DNA from: Chinchilla lanigera
Lineage: Eukaryota; Chordata; Mammalia; Rodentia; Chinchillidae
DNA: 64,000 bases
Assembly: GCF_000276665.1 (NCBI RefSeq)
Contig: NW_004955425.1
Coordinates: forward strand, 25,543,196-25,607,195
Direction: 5' to 3'
This document shows positions 45,723 to 56,635 of the stretch, in pieces. Position numbers and translations under genes: made by a program. Every line of letters begins with the position of its first letter. The first letter of the stretch is position 1. The notes under the pieces are model-generated. The model worked only from the letters and a program-made list of their open reading frames with translations, was not told the origin of the DNA and searched no databases.

Positions 45723-47216
45723 GTGAAATGCCTTTAATATTGAAGTATTCTATTGGTTAGGAGCAAATTATTCATGAAGCTACAAATAACAAAAGTGAAG
45801 ATCGTTAGGAGCCATTTTACTTATTTACTTTTATTTGTGCTCCTGAGGTATTCAGAGGCAATTTCTTTATTTACAGCTAACACCACAAGAACAATCTATG
45901 ACCTAAAAGTCAAACAGCTGAAAGAGGCAGCATGAATGTGCTGCCACGTTACAAGTTCCTAATTAATGAGTGATTCAGGTATTTCAGAAATAGAGGATGG
46001 TGTTTCAAGTTGTTGACTTAAGAGAGTTGTTGCCTTTTTTAAAATAGAAACTTGAAATTTCAGTCCTGTAATATTTAAACGATCACCTGGCATTTCATTT
46101 CTATTCACTTACGACTTCATCCCGTATTTCCATGTAGTCAGTCAATAATCTGGCAGATGAGACTTTTATCCTTCAAGATGAGTTTCTGTGCTGGTAGGAG
46201 CCATTTTAGAGTGCGCTCCCAGAGCAGGTGTGGGGTGAGCTAGAGAATTTGCATTTCTAGGAAATGTGCTAGGTAATACTGGTACTGCTGATTTAATGAA
46301 TATTCTTTTCTGTTTCATTACCCTAACTTTGTATTTTTCTTTACACCTCCGTCCAAATCTTCTTTGATGCAGCTCCTACAGGAAATAAACCTCCATGTCC
46401 CTCACTTTGGGGTGGGATCCGGAATAAGAGGAGTCATTGCCTGCCAACTCAGAGTAGGGGAATGGAACTTGGAGTTCCAGAATTTCTGTACATAAACTTT
46501 TAATCAATCTCTCTGCTCCGTTCCATGCACCTGCCTTCTAAAAGTGCCCACTGCCTGGGCTCAGACTGACTCTCTTCCTTTAAAATTTGTAGTCATGTAG
46601 TTTAGAACATTCCACACTCTGCTAAATCAGTTCATACTCTTTTTTACCAGTGACTTTTCCACTCTCCCCAAACTGTTGAAGTTTGTGTTCTATAGTTTCT
46701 TTCTCTATGTATGATACTTTAAAAATATGCTATTTTATCCTTTTAGCAGGACTTAGGGAGAAGATTGGGGGTTATATGATCTATTCATTGCTTTTAGTTC
46801 CATTGTAAGTTTCTCTAACTACTATTGCAAAAAAACAAACCTTAAAAAATGTATCTTTGGACAATGCTATTGTACTGAATCTTTTATAAAAAAAAAAAAT
46901 AATAACCAAATAGGCCTGCTGAGATAAAGACTAACTGTATAAAAAGGATTTTTATACTACATAATTTAAATAAGAGTTTTAACCATTGCTAAAGGACTAC
47001 TGAGAGTGAGATGACTGTATAACTGAAAACTAGTTTGTTAATCAAGCAGTTTGGTCGACCAGCTGTTAAAATGCATGCCAAATGTGTGCTTACGTGCTCT
47101 ATAAAATTTCTGCTCAAGTTCTGCTGTAGGACAGTGAAGCAGTTATTATTAATTGATGTGTTTAGACTGTTTTGGGGAAATTGTTCCAACCTCAGTTTTG
47201 CTTGGCAAATTTGCAG

Positions 47217-47487
47217 AAATAAAACAACTGGGATCAATAAGAGGAATGCCAGAGGGGAAAGCAGGCTTCATTCAGCTGCCAAAAGGGGAGATTTATCCCT
47301 AGTTAAAGTTCTGGGGGGCTGGGGATTTAGCTCAGCGGCAAAAGCGCCTGCCTGGCAAACTCAAGGTCGTGAGTTCAGTTCCCGGTACCGGAGAAAAACC
47401 AAAAAAAAATAATAATAATAATAAAACAAATAAAAATAAAAAAGTTCTGATAGAATCTGGAGCAGATGTGAATCTAAAAGAGTGCAG
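47217..47487 (+). pseudogene. ANKRD31: ANKRD31 ankyrin exon disrupted by ID SINE
   Basis: First exon of the second ankyrin block, with a TTTGCAG acceptor and phase 2 in. Before the insert it reads INKRNARGESRLHSAAKRGD then LSLVKVL, a good ankyrin repeat. An ID SINE then interrupts it, and after the insert the same repeat resumes with LIESGADVNLKE. The 136-nt insertion (SINE plus one target copy) shifts the frame, and the continued frame stops at TAA (47410-47412) in the SINE tail. Even without the SINE the exon ends in phase 2 at both possible donors (47487 and 47499), whereas the next exon needs phase 1. The donor lies in a 12-nt imperfect tandem (TGCAGGTTTCAG, then TGCAGGTTTAGG). Confidence 0.85.
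47314..47440 (+). repeat. ID SINE inside ANKRD31 exon
   Basis: Near-consensus ID (GGGGCTGGGGATTTAGCTC head, GGTCGTGAGTTC B box) with an AATAATAA/AATAAA-rich tail. The target duplication AAAGTTCTG lies at 47305-47313 and 47441-47449. The host exon reads continuously across it when one copy is ignored. A consensus-like sequence suggests a recent insertion. Confidence 0.95.
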
Positions 47488-48312
47488 GTTTCAGTGCAGG
47501 TTTAGGTACTTTTAATCTAATTGTTTATATAATTTGACCTCACTGAAATTCATATTTTATCCCCTCCTCCAATTTTGATCCTGGCTGATATAACTTTGAG
47601 CAGTCTTTTTAGCCCTATATTTTTATTTAATTGAATGTTAGTATTCAGCATTGCTAAAGTTATGTTCTCCTTTGAAACAGTTTTTGCATCCACTTGAGAA
47701 CATTCAAAGGGAGATAGAGAATAAAAGCAAAGGAGTTAGACCTTTTTCTTGGAAACCTTAATTTCTTGCCTTGACTTTGGAGCTGATAGAAAATATTTGC
47801 ATTTTCCTGTCCCTGCCTTTCTTTCCTCCTCCCCTTACACTATTCTCTATTTCTGCTCTCTTCTCTCATTTCTATTCTAAACTGCCAGGTTAGAAATTGA
47901 TCTTCTAACATTTTGCTTATGCATAAAAAAATCTTATGAAGAACCCCAGAAGGAAAACACAATGGTTAATGGACCCAGATGTCCCTTTTAAGAGAAATGT
48001 GACAGTGCGAAGAGATGAATATGAAAGCCATTTTAATAGCTGAGTGGAAACAAATTGAAATGATTAGTACTTAACTCTGGTTCCATTATATCTTATGTCA
48101 TATGAATCTTTCATCAATATTTATGAAGACATCAGTTAGTGTTCAAAAATGAAGCTTACACAGTTTAAAGCTATGGTTATCAGTACTGTATTTCTTGTTC
48201 ATTAATAAAGATTAATTCCACTAATGCAAAAAATTTAGTAATAAAGATATTACATGAATGTTGATTGGTAATGAGTAGCTTGCTCCTTTGTTTCTCTTTT
48301 TTGCTTTTTTAG

Positions 48313-48455
48313 GTTGGACACCACTTCATGAGGCATCTACTGAGGGATTTAGTGATATAATTGTAGAGTTACTAAAACCTGGTGCTAATGTTAATTGTGA
48401 AAGTACAGATGGAATTCTACCCTTACATGATGCTGTTGCAGGCAGTCATTTAAAG
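48313..48455 (+). CDS. ANKRD31: ANKRD31 exon, second ankyrin block
   Basis: 143 nt, phase 1 in and phase 0 out, with a TTGCTTTTTTAG acceptor and an AAG|GTAAGT donor. It reads WTPLHEASTEGF, then IIVELLKPGANVNCESTDG, then ILPLHDAVAGSHLK. Length, phases and layout match the exon at 912-1054, pointing to an ancient internal duplication of the ankyrin cassette. The frame is open. One unusual residue is Pro in LLKPGANVN, where the first block has Gly (LLKGGADVN). Confidence 0.9.
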
Positions 48456-49040
48456 GTAAGTACATGATAAATTAGGTTTTTACTTCTTTTCTTAGGAAAA
48501 TGAGTGAACAAAATGTAGATATTTTAAGCTGAGACCTAAAGTGATTCCTTAAATCAACAAATGATTTTGAAACCTGCTAAAATTATAGATGCAGGTATAC
48601 TGAATCATTTTTCATGATTTTATGATATAATTAATATAAGGCAGAAGAAAACATTCTATAAATCTGATGCATTCCATCTCTAATTATCTAAAATGTCTTT
48701 TTGGTTTGTACAAAAGAACCCAATTTTAGTGATTGTACATGCAACAGCTAGATTTTCTTAAATTCACATTTCCCAGGGACATAGGATAGAAACAAGAGTT
48801 TCTTCTTCTTTGAAGTTTACTGCATCTTGTTTTTCTCAGGTGCAGTTATAGTAAAAACTAGCACAAGAAAAGATACAAGGGTAATTTTTTCAGTAACACA
48901 GAATTTCACATTTAGACCTTAAAACTCATTAGATTTTAAAACTCATCTTTTTGTTAGACAAATCTAGGAGGAAGCTTATCATTATCAATAGATAATGTAG
49001 ACTTCAGGAATAATAATTCATTTTGAAAAGACGGTAAAGA

Positions 49041-49138
49041 GGGGGCTGGGGATTTAGCTCAGCGGCACAGCACCTGCCTGGCAAGTGCAAGGTGGTGAGT
49101 TCGATTCCCAGTACCAGAAAACAAAACAAAACCAAAAG
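49041..49138 (+). repeat. ID SINE
   Basis: GGGGGCTGGGGATTTAGCTC head with an ACAAAACAAAACC tail. The near-perfect duplication AAAAGACGGTAAAG / AAAAGATGGTAAAG flanks it. Confidence 0.93.
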
Positions 49139-49648
49139 AAAAGATGGTAAAGTAAATCACCAAAGAACAATATAAAGTCAGGTGTCATATAAAAAATTCC
49201 TTGGATCCCTCAGGAGTATTTACTTATCTATCTCAATATTTTTAAGAGCCTAGTGAATTTTATTTAATTTTTTGAAAGTATTCCTGTCATTTTTAGCCTA
49301 AGTGGTCATGTGATGGAATAATGTTACTGGATATATGATTTACAGAGATCAGAGATGTGAACTAATGATTAAGAATAATACCACAGTGGTTAGTCTACTG
49401 TTCAATGTATCTTTGTATCAATGTATCAATGTATCTTTGTCCTTTAAGATATTTAAAGTAAAATAAGGCAATATTTTATAAATTAATATTCACTAATAAA
49501 AATATACTTAAAAATAATAGATAAATTCTCAGAGTTCTGTGGTTCTAAATGTAAGAAACCAAAGAATAATTAAAGTGATGAGCCCAGCACTTATTTATAC
49601 AAGTTATTTATACAATTTTACTATGACTGCATCTGAAAGTGATGAACC

Positions 49649-49687
49649 AGGCAGGCGCTTGTGCTGCTGAGCTATATCCCCGGCCCA
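49649..49687 (-). repeat. Tailless half-length ID retroposon
   Basis: 39 nt equal to the 5' half of an ID; it stops near what would be the anticodon region of the parent tRNA. No B box and no tail. It is flanked by a perfect 13-bp duplication AAAGTGATGAACC (49636-49648 and 49688-49700). Confidence 0.88.
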
Positions 49688-50371
49688 AAAGTGATGAACC
49701 TAGTAGTTATTTATACAAGAAAAATGTCATTTAACATGAAATCACTTAAGTGAATGACAGAATTTCATAGTGGAAAAATCACATTTTTGGACATTATCCT
49801 AGAAAGTGCTACATTTAAAAAGTTAGAAAAAAAGTTCTCATATTTGTGTTGGGAATAACCACCATCAAGACTTAGAGAATTTGGTATATAGTTGTATGCA
49901 TGGCTAAGATTTTTTTATACCCATTGTAGTAAGGATGCACATCTGGATCATAAGAGAAAAGTACTGGTAGAAATTGGAGGTATCCATATGAAAGCTTTCT
50001 CTGCTTTCTTCCTCATGCAAGGTCACACAGAGCTTACTCTCTGTACCATTTTATCCTACCAGCAATGAAGATGTAGAAATGCATGTATACATGATGTATC
50101 TGCCCAGGGAAGCCCTTTAGAGATTCAGTGCCAGAGTTTTTATTGTAAACAACCTAGAATTAGCACATACCAAAATTCCAGACTCCCAGAAACATAAACC
50201 ACATTGTCTGAATGAGTTTGAGTGTAGCGTGTTGCCTTCATCAGTTTTACATCAGCTGCAGAGGACTGTTTACTAGCCAAGTTCACAGATGCCAGCTAAA
50301 GTCCATGTGAGTAACCTTTTCAATAGCAACTTGAAACCAGCTGTGTTAATACTTTTCTGAACAGTACTATA

Positions 50372-50712
50372 CAGATAGTTCCTGACTTCTAATCTGTCGA
50401 CTTTATAGTGGTGCAAAAGCAATATACATTCAATAGAAAGAATATCAAATTCACATTTTTATGTTTTCTTGGGGTAATAATATGTAGTATGACATGCTCG
50501 TTTGAGACTCAGCAGCAGTGAGCCACAGTTCTGTCAGCCACAGGATCACAAGGGTAAACAGTGATACTCTACAGTGTACTTTCTTGCCAAGCTGTGATGT
50601 TCTATACTGTTAAGTATGTTAAATGCATTTTGACATAGGTATTTTCAACTTACTCAATATAGCTATCTTGGCGTTTATAACTCATCATAAATTGAGGAAT
50701 GGGTATATTAAG
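50372..50712. mobile_element. Tigger-like MITE
   Basis: The left end CAGATAGTTCCTGACTTCTAATC is roughly inverted at the right (CATAAATTGAGGAATGGGTA). The interior phrases TAGTGGTGCAAAAGCAATA and CAGTGAGCCACAGTTCTGTCAGCCACAGGATCAC match a familiar mammalian non-autonomous Tigger-type family. Confidence 0.65.
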
Positions 50713-50949
50713 GTTCTAGTTGGAACATGTGTTAATTTTTAGGGCAGCAAAGACTAAATAAAGTTGGGTTCTTTGGCTTCATTTTTCTAGCAAGATTGTG
50801 TGGCAGTATATCGGACATCCTTTATCTCACAGTTGACTTTTGTGTCATGATCTCAAGGTAAATCTGAAAAGTTTTAAGAGGCACCACGAGTCTTCTCTAG
50901 GTCCTATACTAATCTTTTCATACGTGATTCTGCCAAGAAATTAAGTTGT

Positions 50950-51043
50950 TGAGTTGTCGAGTTTGGTCTTGAACTTGCATACCTGCTGCCGCAGCCTTCC
51001 AGACTGTTGAGATTATAGGTGTGCACCACCATGACCAGCCACA
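50950..51043 (-). repeat. B1-like SINE fragment
   Basis: Antisense: GAGTTTGGTCTTGAACTTGC, then GAGATTATAGGTGTGCACCACCATGACCAGCC. Confidence 0.8.
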
Positions 51044-51049
51044 TTATTT

Positions 51050-51267
51050 TTTAATTTTATTTTTTATTAGTACGTTTGCCATATAGAATAATCACATTCA
51101 TCATAGGAAATTTTTTTTTTCATCATAGGAAATTTATATGTGTATATAATATATTCTAATTCTTCTTTCCCAGTTCCCTCCTCTCCTTTTTGCACTTCTG
51201 CCTCCCCATTTATAGAAGTTTATTTCCATTTCTTTTCTTTCTATTCTCTTTTTTAAAAATTCTTTTT
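51050..51267 (-). mobile_element. L1 3' fragment (antisense), part 1
   Basis: TTTTTATTAGTACGTTTGCC to CTTCTTTCCCAGTTCCCTCC resembles the L1 3' UTR complement. It is interrupted by the B1 that follows. A small CATCATAGGAAATTT duplication is at 51100-51133. Confidence 0.55.
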
Positions 51268-51414
51268 GCTGGGCACAGTGGTGCATGCCTGTAATCCCAG
51301 CACTCGGGAGGCTGAGGAAGGAAGATTGCCTTGAGTTTGAAGCCAGCCTGCACTATATAAGTGAGTTCAAGACCAGCCTGCATTACGTATAGCAAGACCC
51401 TGTATCCAAAAGAA
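51268..51414 (+). repeat. B1 SINE
   Basis: TGCTGGGCACAGTGGTGCATGCCTGTAATCCC through ACCCTGTATCCAAAAGAAAAAA, with the internal duplication around GTGAGTTCAAGACCAGCCTG. Confidence 0.92.
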
Positions 51415-52190
51415 AAAATTCTTTTTCCCTTCTTTCCCTTCCCCCTTCACTCTTCCTTTTCCCCTTCCCATTTGAATATATTCATCCTACTTTCCAATAT
51501 TTGTGCTCCATTATGCTTCTTGTTTATAGTTTGGGTTTCTCACACAAGAGAAACAATGCCATATTTAAACTGTGTCTGATTTATTTCATTTAGATTATGG
51601 TCTTGAGGTGCATCCATTTACCTAGAAATGTTTCCTGTTTATCCTTCTTTATGGCAAAGTAGTACTCCATTATATATAAAACCATGCTTTATTCATTCAT
51701 CTGTTGATGGGGATATGAGTTATTTCCAAGATTTAGCTATTATAAATTGTGCCGCTATAAACATGGGTATGTATATATCACTGCAATATGATGCTTTTGA
51801 TTCTTCTGGGAAGATACTTAGAAGGGGAACACCTGGGTCAAATGGAACCTCTAGTTTTAGTTTTTTGAGGAATCTCCATACTGATTTCCATAATGGTTGT
51901 ACCAATTTACACTCCCACCAACAATGGAAAAGCATTACTTTTTTCCCACAGCCTCACCAGCATTTGTTGTTGATTTCTTGATAATAGTCATTTTTTTCTG
52001 CAGTAAGATGGACTCTCACTGTTGTTTTAATTTGCATTTCACAAATGACCAGTGATGTTGAACAGTTTTTCATATATTTACTTGCTGTTTATACGTCTTC
52101 ATTTGAGAAGTGTGTATTCATTCCAGACGCCCGTTATTGGCTTGGGTCTTTAAGTTTGGGAGATCTGATATTTTTTGACACCTCAAAAGA
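51415..52190 (-). mobile_element. L1 3' fragment (antisense), part 2
   Basis: TAGTACTCCATTATATATAAAACC, then TCATCTGTTGATGGGGATATG, then ACCAATTTACACTCCCACCAACAATGG are L1 3' complements. Part of the antisense frame still reads as the degraded ORF2 end (51720-51935, FHCWWECKLVQPLWKSVWRF). Confidence 0.82.
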
Positions 52191-52931
52191 CCGGTAGGTA
52201 ACTTCAAACTTACTAATGAATGACTGAAATTTTTTCCCTAAATATCAGGAACGTTAACAAGGATACTTGCATTCAAAGCTTCTAAGCAATGTTGTACTGA
52301 AGGTCTTAGCTGGTGCAGTTAAAAAGAAAAAAAGACATCCAATTTTGAATCCATGGGTTTCTTTATTTCATATAACATGACAAAAACTGTTTCATATGAC
52401 ATGATTTACAAAACCCACGAGAACGATAAGTATGTAATTGTAACAAGGATTCAACAGTATTTCTCTATATCAACAGTGAACACTTGGAAGTCGAACTTTT
52501 AAAATAATATTTATGATTTTATAAAACTATTAAATGTTTGGGAATTAATTTTATTAGATATATCAAGACCATTACACCTTTATAATGCATGTGTAGGAGA
52601 CATTGTGGCTCAAAACTTGGGTCTCAGGTTGCCTAGGACATGTTAAGGACATGAACCTGCTGTCCAGTGCAGATGCAGAGCAGGACAGCCTTGTGTAACC
52701 ATGACTTAGCTTTAGAAAACCATGCATGCACTACTTTGGCCAGCAGAGAAGAGTGTAAATAGTGATAGTGGCATACATGAACATTAAACTATATAGACGC
52801 AGGGGCTCTTGCTGCTGCCTGCCTTTTGAATGATAACTGCCCTGCATGCCTTCTTTTCCCTGAGGATCTCACCTACAAAAGTATTGCTCCAGGGCCCTGG
52901 CCTCCACAGCATGCTACAAAACACTGCTGTA

Positions 52932-53022
52932 GGGCTGGGGATATAGCTCAGTGGCATAAGTGCCTGCCTGGCAAGCACAAGGTCCTGAGTTCGATTCCCA
53001 GTACCAAAAAATAAATAAATAA
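52932..53022 (+). repeat. ID SINE
   Basis: GGGCTGGGGATATAGCTCAGTGG head with an AATAAATAAATAAA tail. It is flanked by CACTGCTGTAG / CATTGCTGTAG and directly adjoins a second ID. Confidence 0.92.
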
Positions 53023-53032
53023 ACATTGCTGT

Positions 53033-53127
53033 AGGGGCTGGGGATTTAGCTAAGTGGCACAGCACCTGCCCTGCAAGCACGAGGTTGTGAGTTCGATTCC
53101 TGGTACCAGGAAAACAAAAAAAAAAAC
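53033..53127 (+). repeat. ID SINE
   Basis: Second ID in tandem orientation. A third CACTGCTGTA copy follows it, so the two inserted at the same short site. Confidence 0.92.
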
Positions 53128-53439
53128 CACTGCTGTAAAAAGAAGACCTGAATAAATGGAGAGATACACCATGCTCATGTCTTGAAAGATGTGGTATTGT
53201 TTATGTGTCGATTCTAATCAAATTTACCTACAAATACAATACAAATTCAGTCAAAATATTGTCAGGAGTTTTTTAGAAATTGATAAGCTGCTTCTGTAAT
53301 TTGTATGGGAATTAAAAAGCTTAAAATAAGAATATTTTTAAAAACAATTTAGAGGAATTACCACTATTTGTAGTGAATAGATGTTTATTCCATACACATA
53401 GTAATCAAGAAGTATGTTATTGTCATAAATTAGACCATG

Positions 53440-53665
53440 GTTTCTCAACTTTGGTACTACTGACACTTTGGGCTGGCTGTTTCTTTGTTATGAATTGCTG
53501 TGCTCTACAATTTATAGGATATTTAACCACATCTCTGACCTCTACCCACTAGATGCCAGTAAGACCCACACTCCCCATTTGTGACAACTAAAAACATTTG
53601 TAGTCATTCATTGCTGAATGTATCTTGGAGGACAAGGTAACCCCCAGTTCAGAACCACAGGTTTT
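53440..53665 (-). mobile_element. hAT-type (MER20-like) transposon
   Basis: The left end CATGGTTTCTCAACTTTGG and the right end CCCAGTTCAGAACCACAGG are inverted. The interior CACTAGATGCCAGTAAGACCCACAC and TGTGACAACTAAAAACATTTG is typical of this old family. Confidence 0.75.
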
Positions 53666-54830
53666 ATATGTAGAACAAAATCTAGCATCTAGAAATAGAC
53701 CTGCAAATACACAGTCCCCTGATTTTTTACAATACTACAAAGGCATTTTTAATAGAGAAAGGATATTCATTCAACAAAAAAAGTTGCAGACTTTGAATTT
53801 CCATTTCTAAAAATAAACCCTTTTCACTATATATAAAAATTAATTTAAAATGGATCATAGACCTAAATGAAAGTCGAAACAGAATTCTAAAGGACAACTT
53901 AGTGAGTTTTCAGATAGGCAAAATTTTCATAAATAAAACATAAGAGACATGAAATCTAAATGACATTATTAAAAAGACAAATCTCTTAGACTAGAACATA
54001 TTTCTTCTAAATCATTTATCTGATAATAGTTTGTATGTAGGATGTATAAAGAATTCTTTGAACGCAATAGTTAGATTAACAACCCAGTAGAAAATAGACA
54101 AAAGATTTCAGTAGCTCCTTCATCAAAGAATATATATATGATATATATGGCAGCAAGTAAGTACCTAAAAAGACACCAAGCACCATTCAGCATTGAGGTA
54201 ATACAAACCAAATCCACAATCAGATGCCATTACACCCACTTGCATGGCTGTAGTTAAAAAGATTGACAATGCTAAGTACTGAGGAGACTATGTAACAACT
54301 AGAAGTATTATGTAGATTTCTGGTAAAAATACAGGATAGTACACTTGGAAGAGTCTGGCAATATTTTATTAAATTAAAAACACACTTACTGGGCTGGGGA
54401 TGTAGTGCAGTGGTAGAGTACTTGCCTGGCAAACCTGAGGACCTGGATTTGAACTGGAGCACTAAAATGCACACATGCACATATTAAAGGTATACATATA
54501 AAAATACAACATAGAAAGTTTTGGTCCACAGCTAGGTATTTACCCAAGAGAAATGAAATTTTTTTTGTTTATACAAAGCTTGCACTAGAATGTGCAAGGC
54601 TTGAACTAGACCCCAAACATCTGTCACCTAGTAAATTAATAATTAAATTGTTAAAAAGAATAGACTATATTCACACATCAGTGCAGGTGAATCTCAAAAA
54701 CATCATGTTAAGGCAAAGATACTAGACACAGAAGAGTTCACCATAGTACAAATGGCAAAATTTAAAGTGAAAGAAACAGATCATGGGTTGTCTGAACTAA
54801 AAAATTTGGGAGAGGGGGAGATTTGACTGG
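53666..54830 (+). mobile_element. L1 fragment (sense, old), continued
   Basis: ATCTAGAAATAGACCTGCAAATACACAG, then GGCATTTTTAATAGAGAAAGGATATTC, then AATGGATCATAGACCTAAATGAAAG are L1 ORF2-like. Old and diverged, with an ID inside. Confidence 0.65.
54391..54470 (+). repeat. Old ID SINE
   Basis: GGGCTGGGGATGTAGTGCAGTGGTAGAGTACTTGCCTGGC is close to an older ID consensus. No clear tail remains. Confidence 0.75.
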
Positions 54831-55629
54831 AGAGAGGCAGAAGGGATTTTGTGTGTATGCTGAGGGAATATTTCTAAGTCATGCTTGTAGCAGTTACCAC
54901 TTCAGGAAGGCTGTTTCGGTTTTTTTTTTTTTTAAAGAAGCTTATTTCTAATATTTGCCAAGTTTTTTGGCCCTTAGGCCTACCCCATCATATTACCTGG
55001 CTCTGTCTCCCAAATTATCATTAGCTTTTCCTGTTTGGTACCTTGTTGCCCTAGAAAACCTTGTTGTTGTTCTAGAATTTTTTCTATTAATTAATATTAT
55101 TGAAAAAACAGCTGTTTAGGGTGTTCAGAGTCTCTTCTTTGTGTCTTCCAAAGTAATATATTCAATAAATACATCCATATTAATATAGTATTAAAGGCAA
55201 GGCCTAGAGAAGGCTTTATCCTAACACATTAGGAAAACAGTTAATAAGGCCAAAGTTGTTTGAGTCTAGATAAGCTTCCTTTTATGAAAATAACTGTCCA
55301 TCCATATAATGCTGGAAATAAATTTCTGAAGATTAAAGTTTAGATTTCTAGTTTGCAAAGTTAATCTCTAGGGATTATTTAAGGATTCTGTATTTTTAAA
55401 AACTCCACAAATTACTTTAGTGATGAGTCAGGCTTACAAACAAGTGGATAGAGATACTACTAACCCTCTTTTAAAAATAAGTAAAATTTCCTTTCCTGCC
55501 ATTATTTAGACTTCACAAAGGGACATATATTTAACCAGAAGAATTGCAGAAGAATTTTCCATATGCTCCAATATATCTGTCATTTCCACCATTGATCTTT
55601 TCACTTCTCTAAAGGAAAAACTGGGGAGT

Positions 55630-55805
55630 TAGCTAATTTTATTAAAAGCCTTCTGTGTGCCTGATACTTTATAGAAGCTCACGTTTATCCTTCATAGGTT
55701 TTTTGTTTATTTTAATGAGATCAGAGACAGTAAGCAGCTTGCCTAAGGACAGACCTATTAAGTGGCAAGTTTTGCCTATTTGACTTTAAAACAAGTATGC
55801 TACCT
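55630..55805. repeat. MIR-like repeat
   Basis: CTTCTGTGTGCCTGATACTTTATAG, then AGAGACAGTAAGCAGCTTGCCTAAGGACAG follow the MIR pattern. Confidence 0.6.
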
Positions 55806-55907
55806 CTAGACAGAACAAAGAAGGGCTGTCCTTTGTCTTTTCTGATGGCTCTTTTGACCCTGAATTTCTCTTCTGTTCTATCCCTGGATGCAAACAGGAA
55901 AATAAAA

Positions 55908-56010
55908 ATCTACTGGCATGTACCTGTAACCCCAGGTGAGGCTAAGGGAGGAGGATTAGAAGTTTAAGGTCAGCCTGGACAGCTTAGTGAGGCCCTTTCT
56001 CAAAATAAAA
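55908..56010 (+). repeat. B1-like SINE
   Basis: TACTGGCATGTACCTGTAACCCC through AGGTCAGCCTGGACAGCTTAGTGAGGCCCTTTCTCAAAATAAAAAC. 5'-truncated. Confidence 0.82.
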
Positions 56011-56387
56011 ACAGAAGCTGCGGGAGAGCCCAGCAGGACGACTCACTACCTGCCCTGGGGCAAGGAGAGACAAGATGCATAAGGGGCTCTAACTGATCGC
56101 AAGAAGTGACCAGAACATGAAGAATGGCAGGGAAGTGATTGCCTTCCAGCCAGGTGCTGGAGAAGTGGGTATCCTGAAAATGCCAATGTGCAGAGACCAA
56201 AGCAGCTCCCAAGAAAAGCCTGCCGTCTGCAGCAAAGGGACGGTCAAGACAGGAGCCTTGCAGATAACTGCTTCACAACCCCTCAAGCATCATAAACAAG
56301 CAACAAAACAAACACAACACCTCTGGTCACCCCTACTCGCAAAGGACCACTGGGAACCTAGACTTCGAGTGACTCCGTGCCCTCACC

Positions 56388-56428
56388 TTCCTTGAGTGAC
56401 AAGATGCACCTTGAGTGACAAGATGCCC
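56388..56428. repeat. Two-copy 20-bp tandem
   Basis: CCTTGAGTGACAAGATGCAC is followed by CCTTGAGTGACAAGATGCCC. It is probably replication slippage. Confidence 0.85.
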
Positions 56429-56608
56429 TCACCTTCCTCCTGATACTGTCAAAAGGGGCCAACCTGGTAGCTCAACCTTTCATTTCCCTATGCAACGATG
56501 AACCACCTTTTCTGAACATGTTAGTGAACACTTAGGCTTCTGCTTCACATTAGTCATGGTTCTCCAGCAAAACAACCAATAAATGTGTGTGCTCGTATAT
56601 GTATACAC

Positions 56609-56632
56609 ACACACACACACACATACGCACAC
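56609..56632. repeat. (AC)n microsatellite
   Basis: Short AC/CA array. A second array is at 56981-57005. Confidence 0.9.
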
Positions 56633-56635
56633 AGT

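Larger units (their letters stand above)
44614..47216. other. ANKRD31: ANKRD31 intron
   Basis: Contains a GT microsatellite, B1, MER5-type hAT fragments, an old interspersed repeat and an ID, listed separately. 46300-47210 holds nothing recognised. Confidence 0.65.
52240..53430 (+). mobile_element. L1 fragment (sense, old)
   Basis: AATGTTGTACTGAAGGTCTTAGC, then AAAAAGACATCCAATTTTG, then GTATGGGAATTAAAAAGCTTAAAATAAG resemble L1 ORF2. Two ID elements are nested within. Confidence 0.6.

Noticed and set aside
47035..47412. 125-residue independent ORF
   Set aside because: It is intron read-through into the ANKRD31 exon and then the inserted SINE; the real exon begins at 47217.
51628..51981. 117-residue plus-strand ORF
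   Set aside because: It is the antisense strand of an L1 3' fragment; the minus-strand frame is the degraded L1 ORF2 end.
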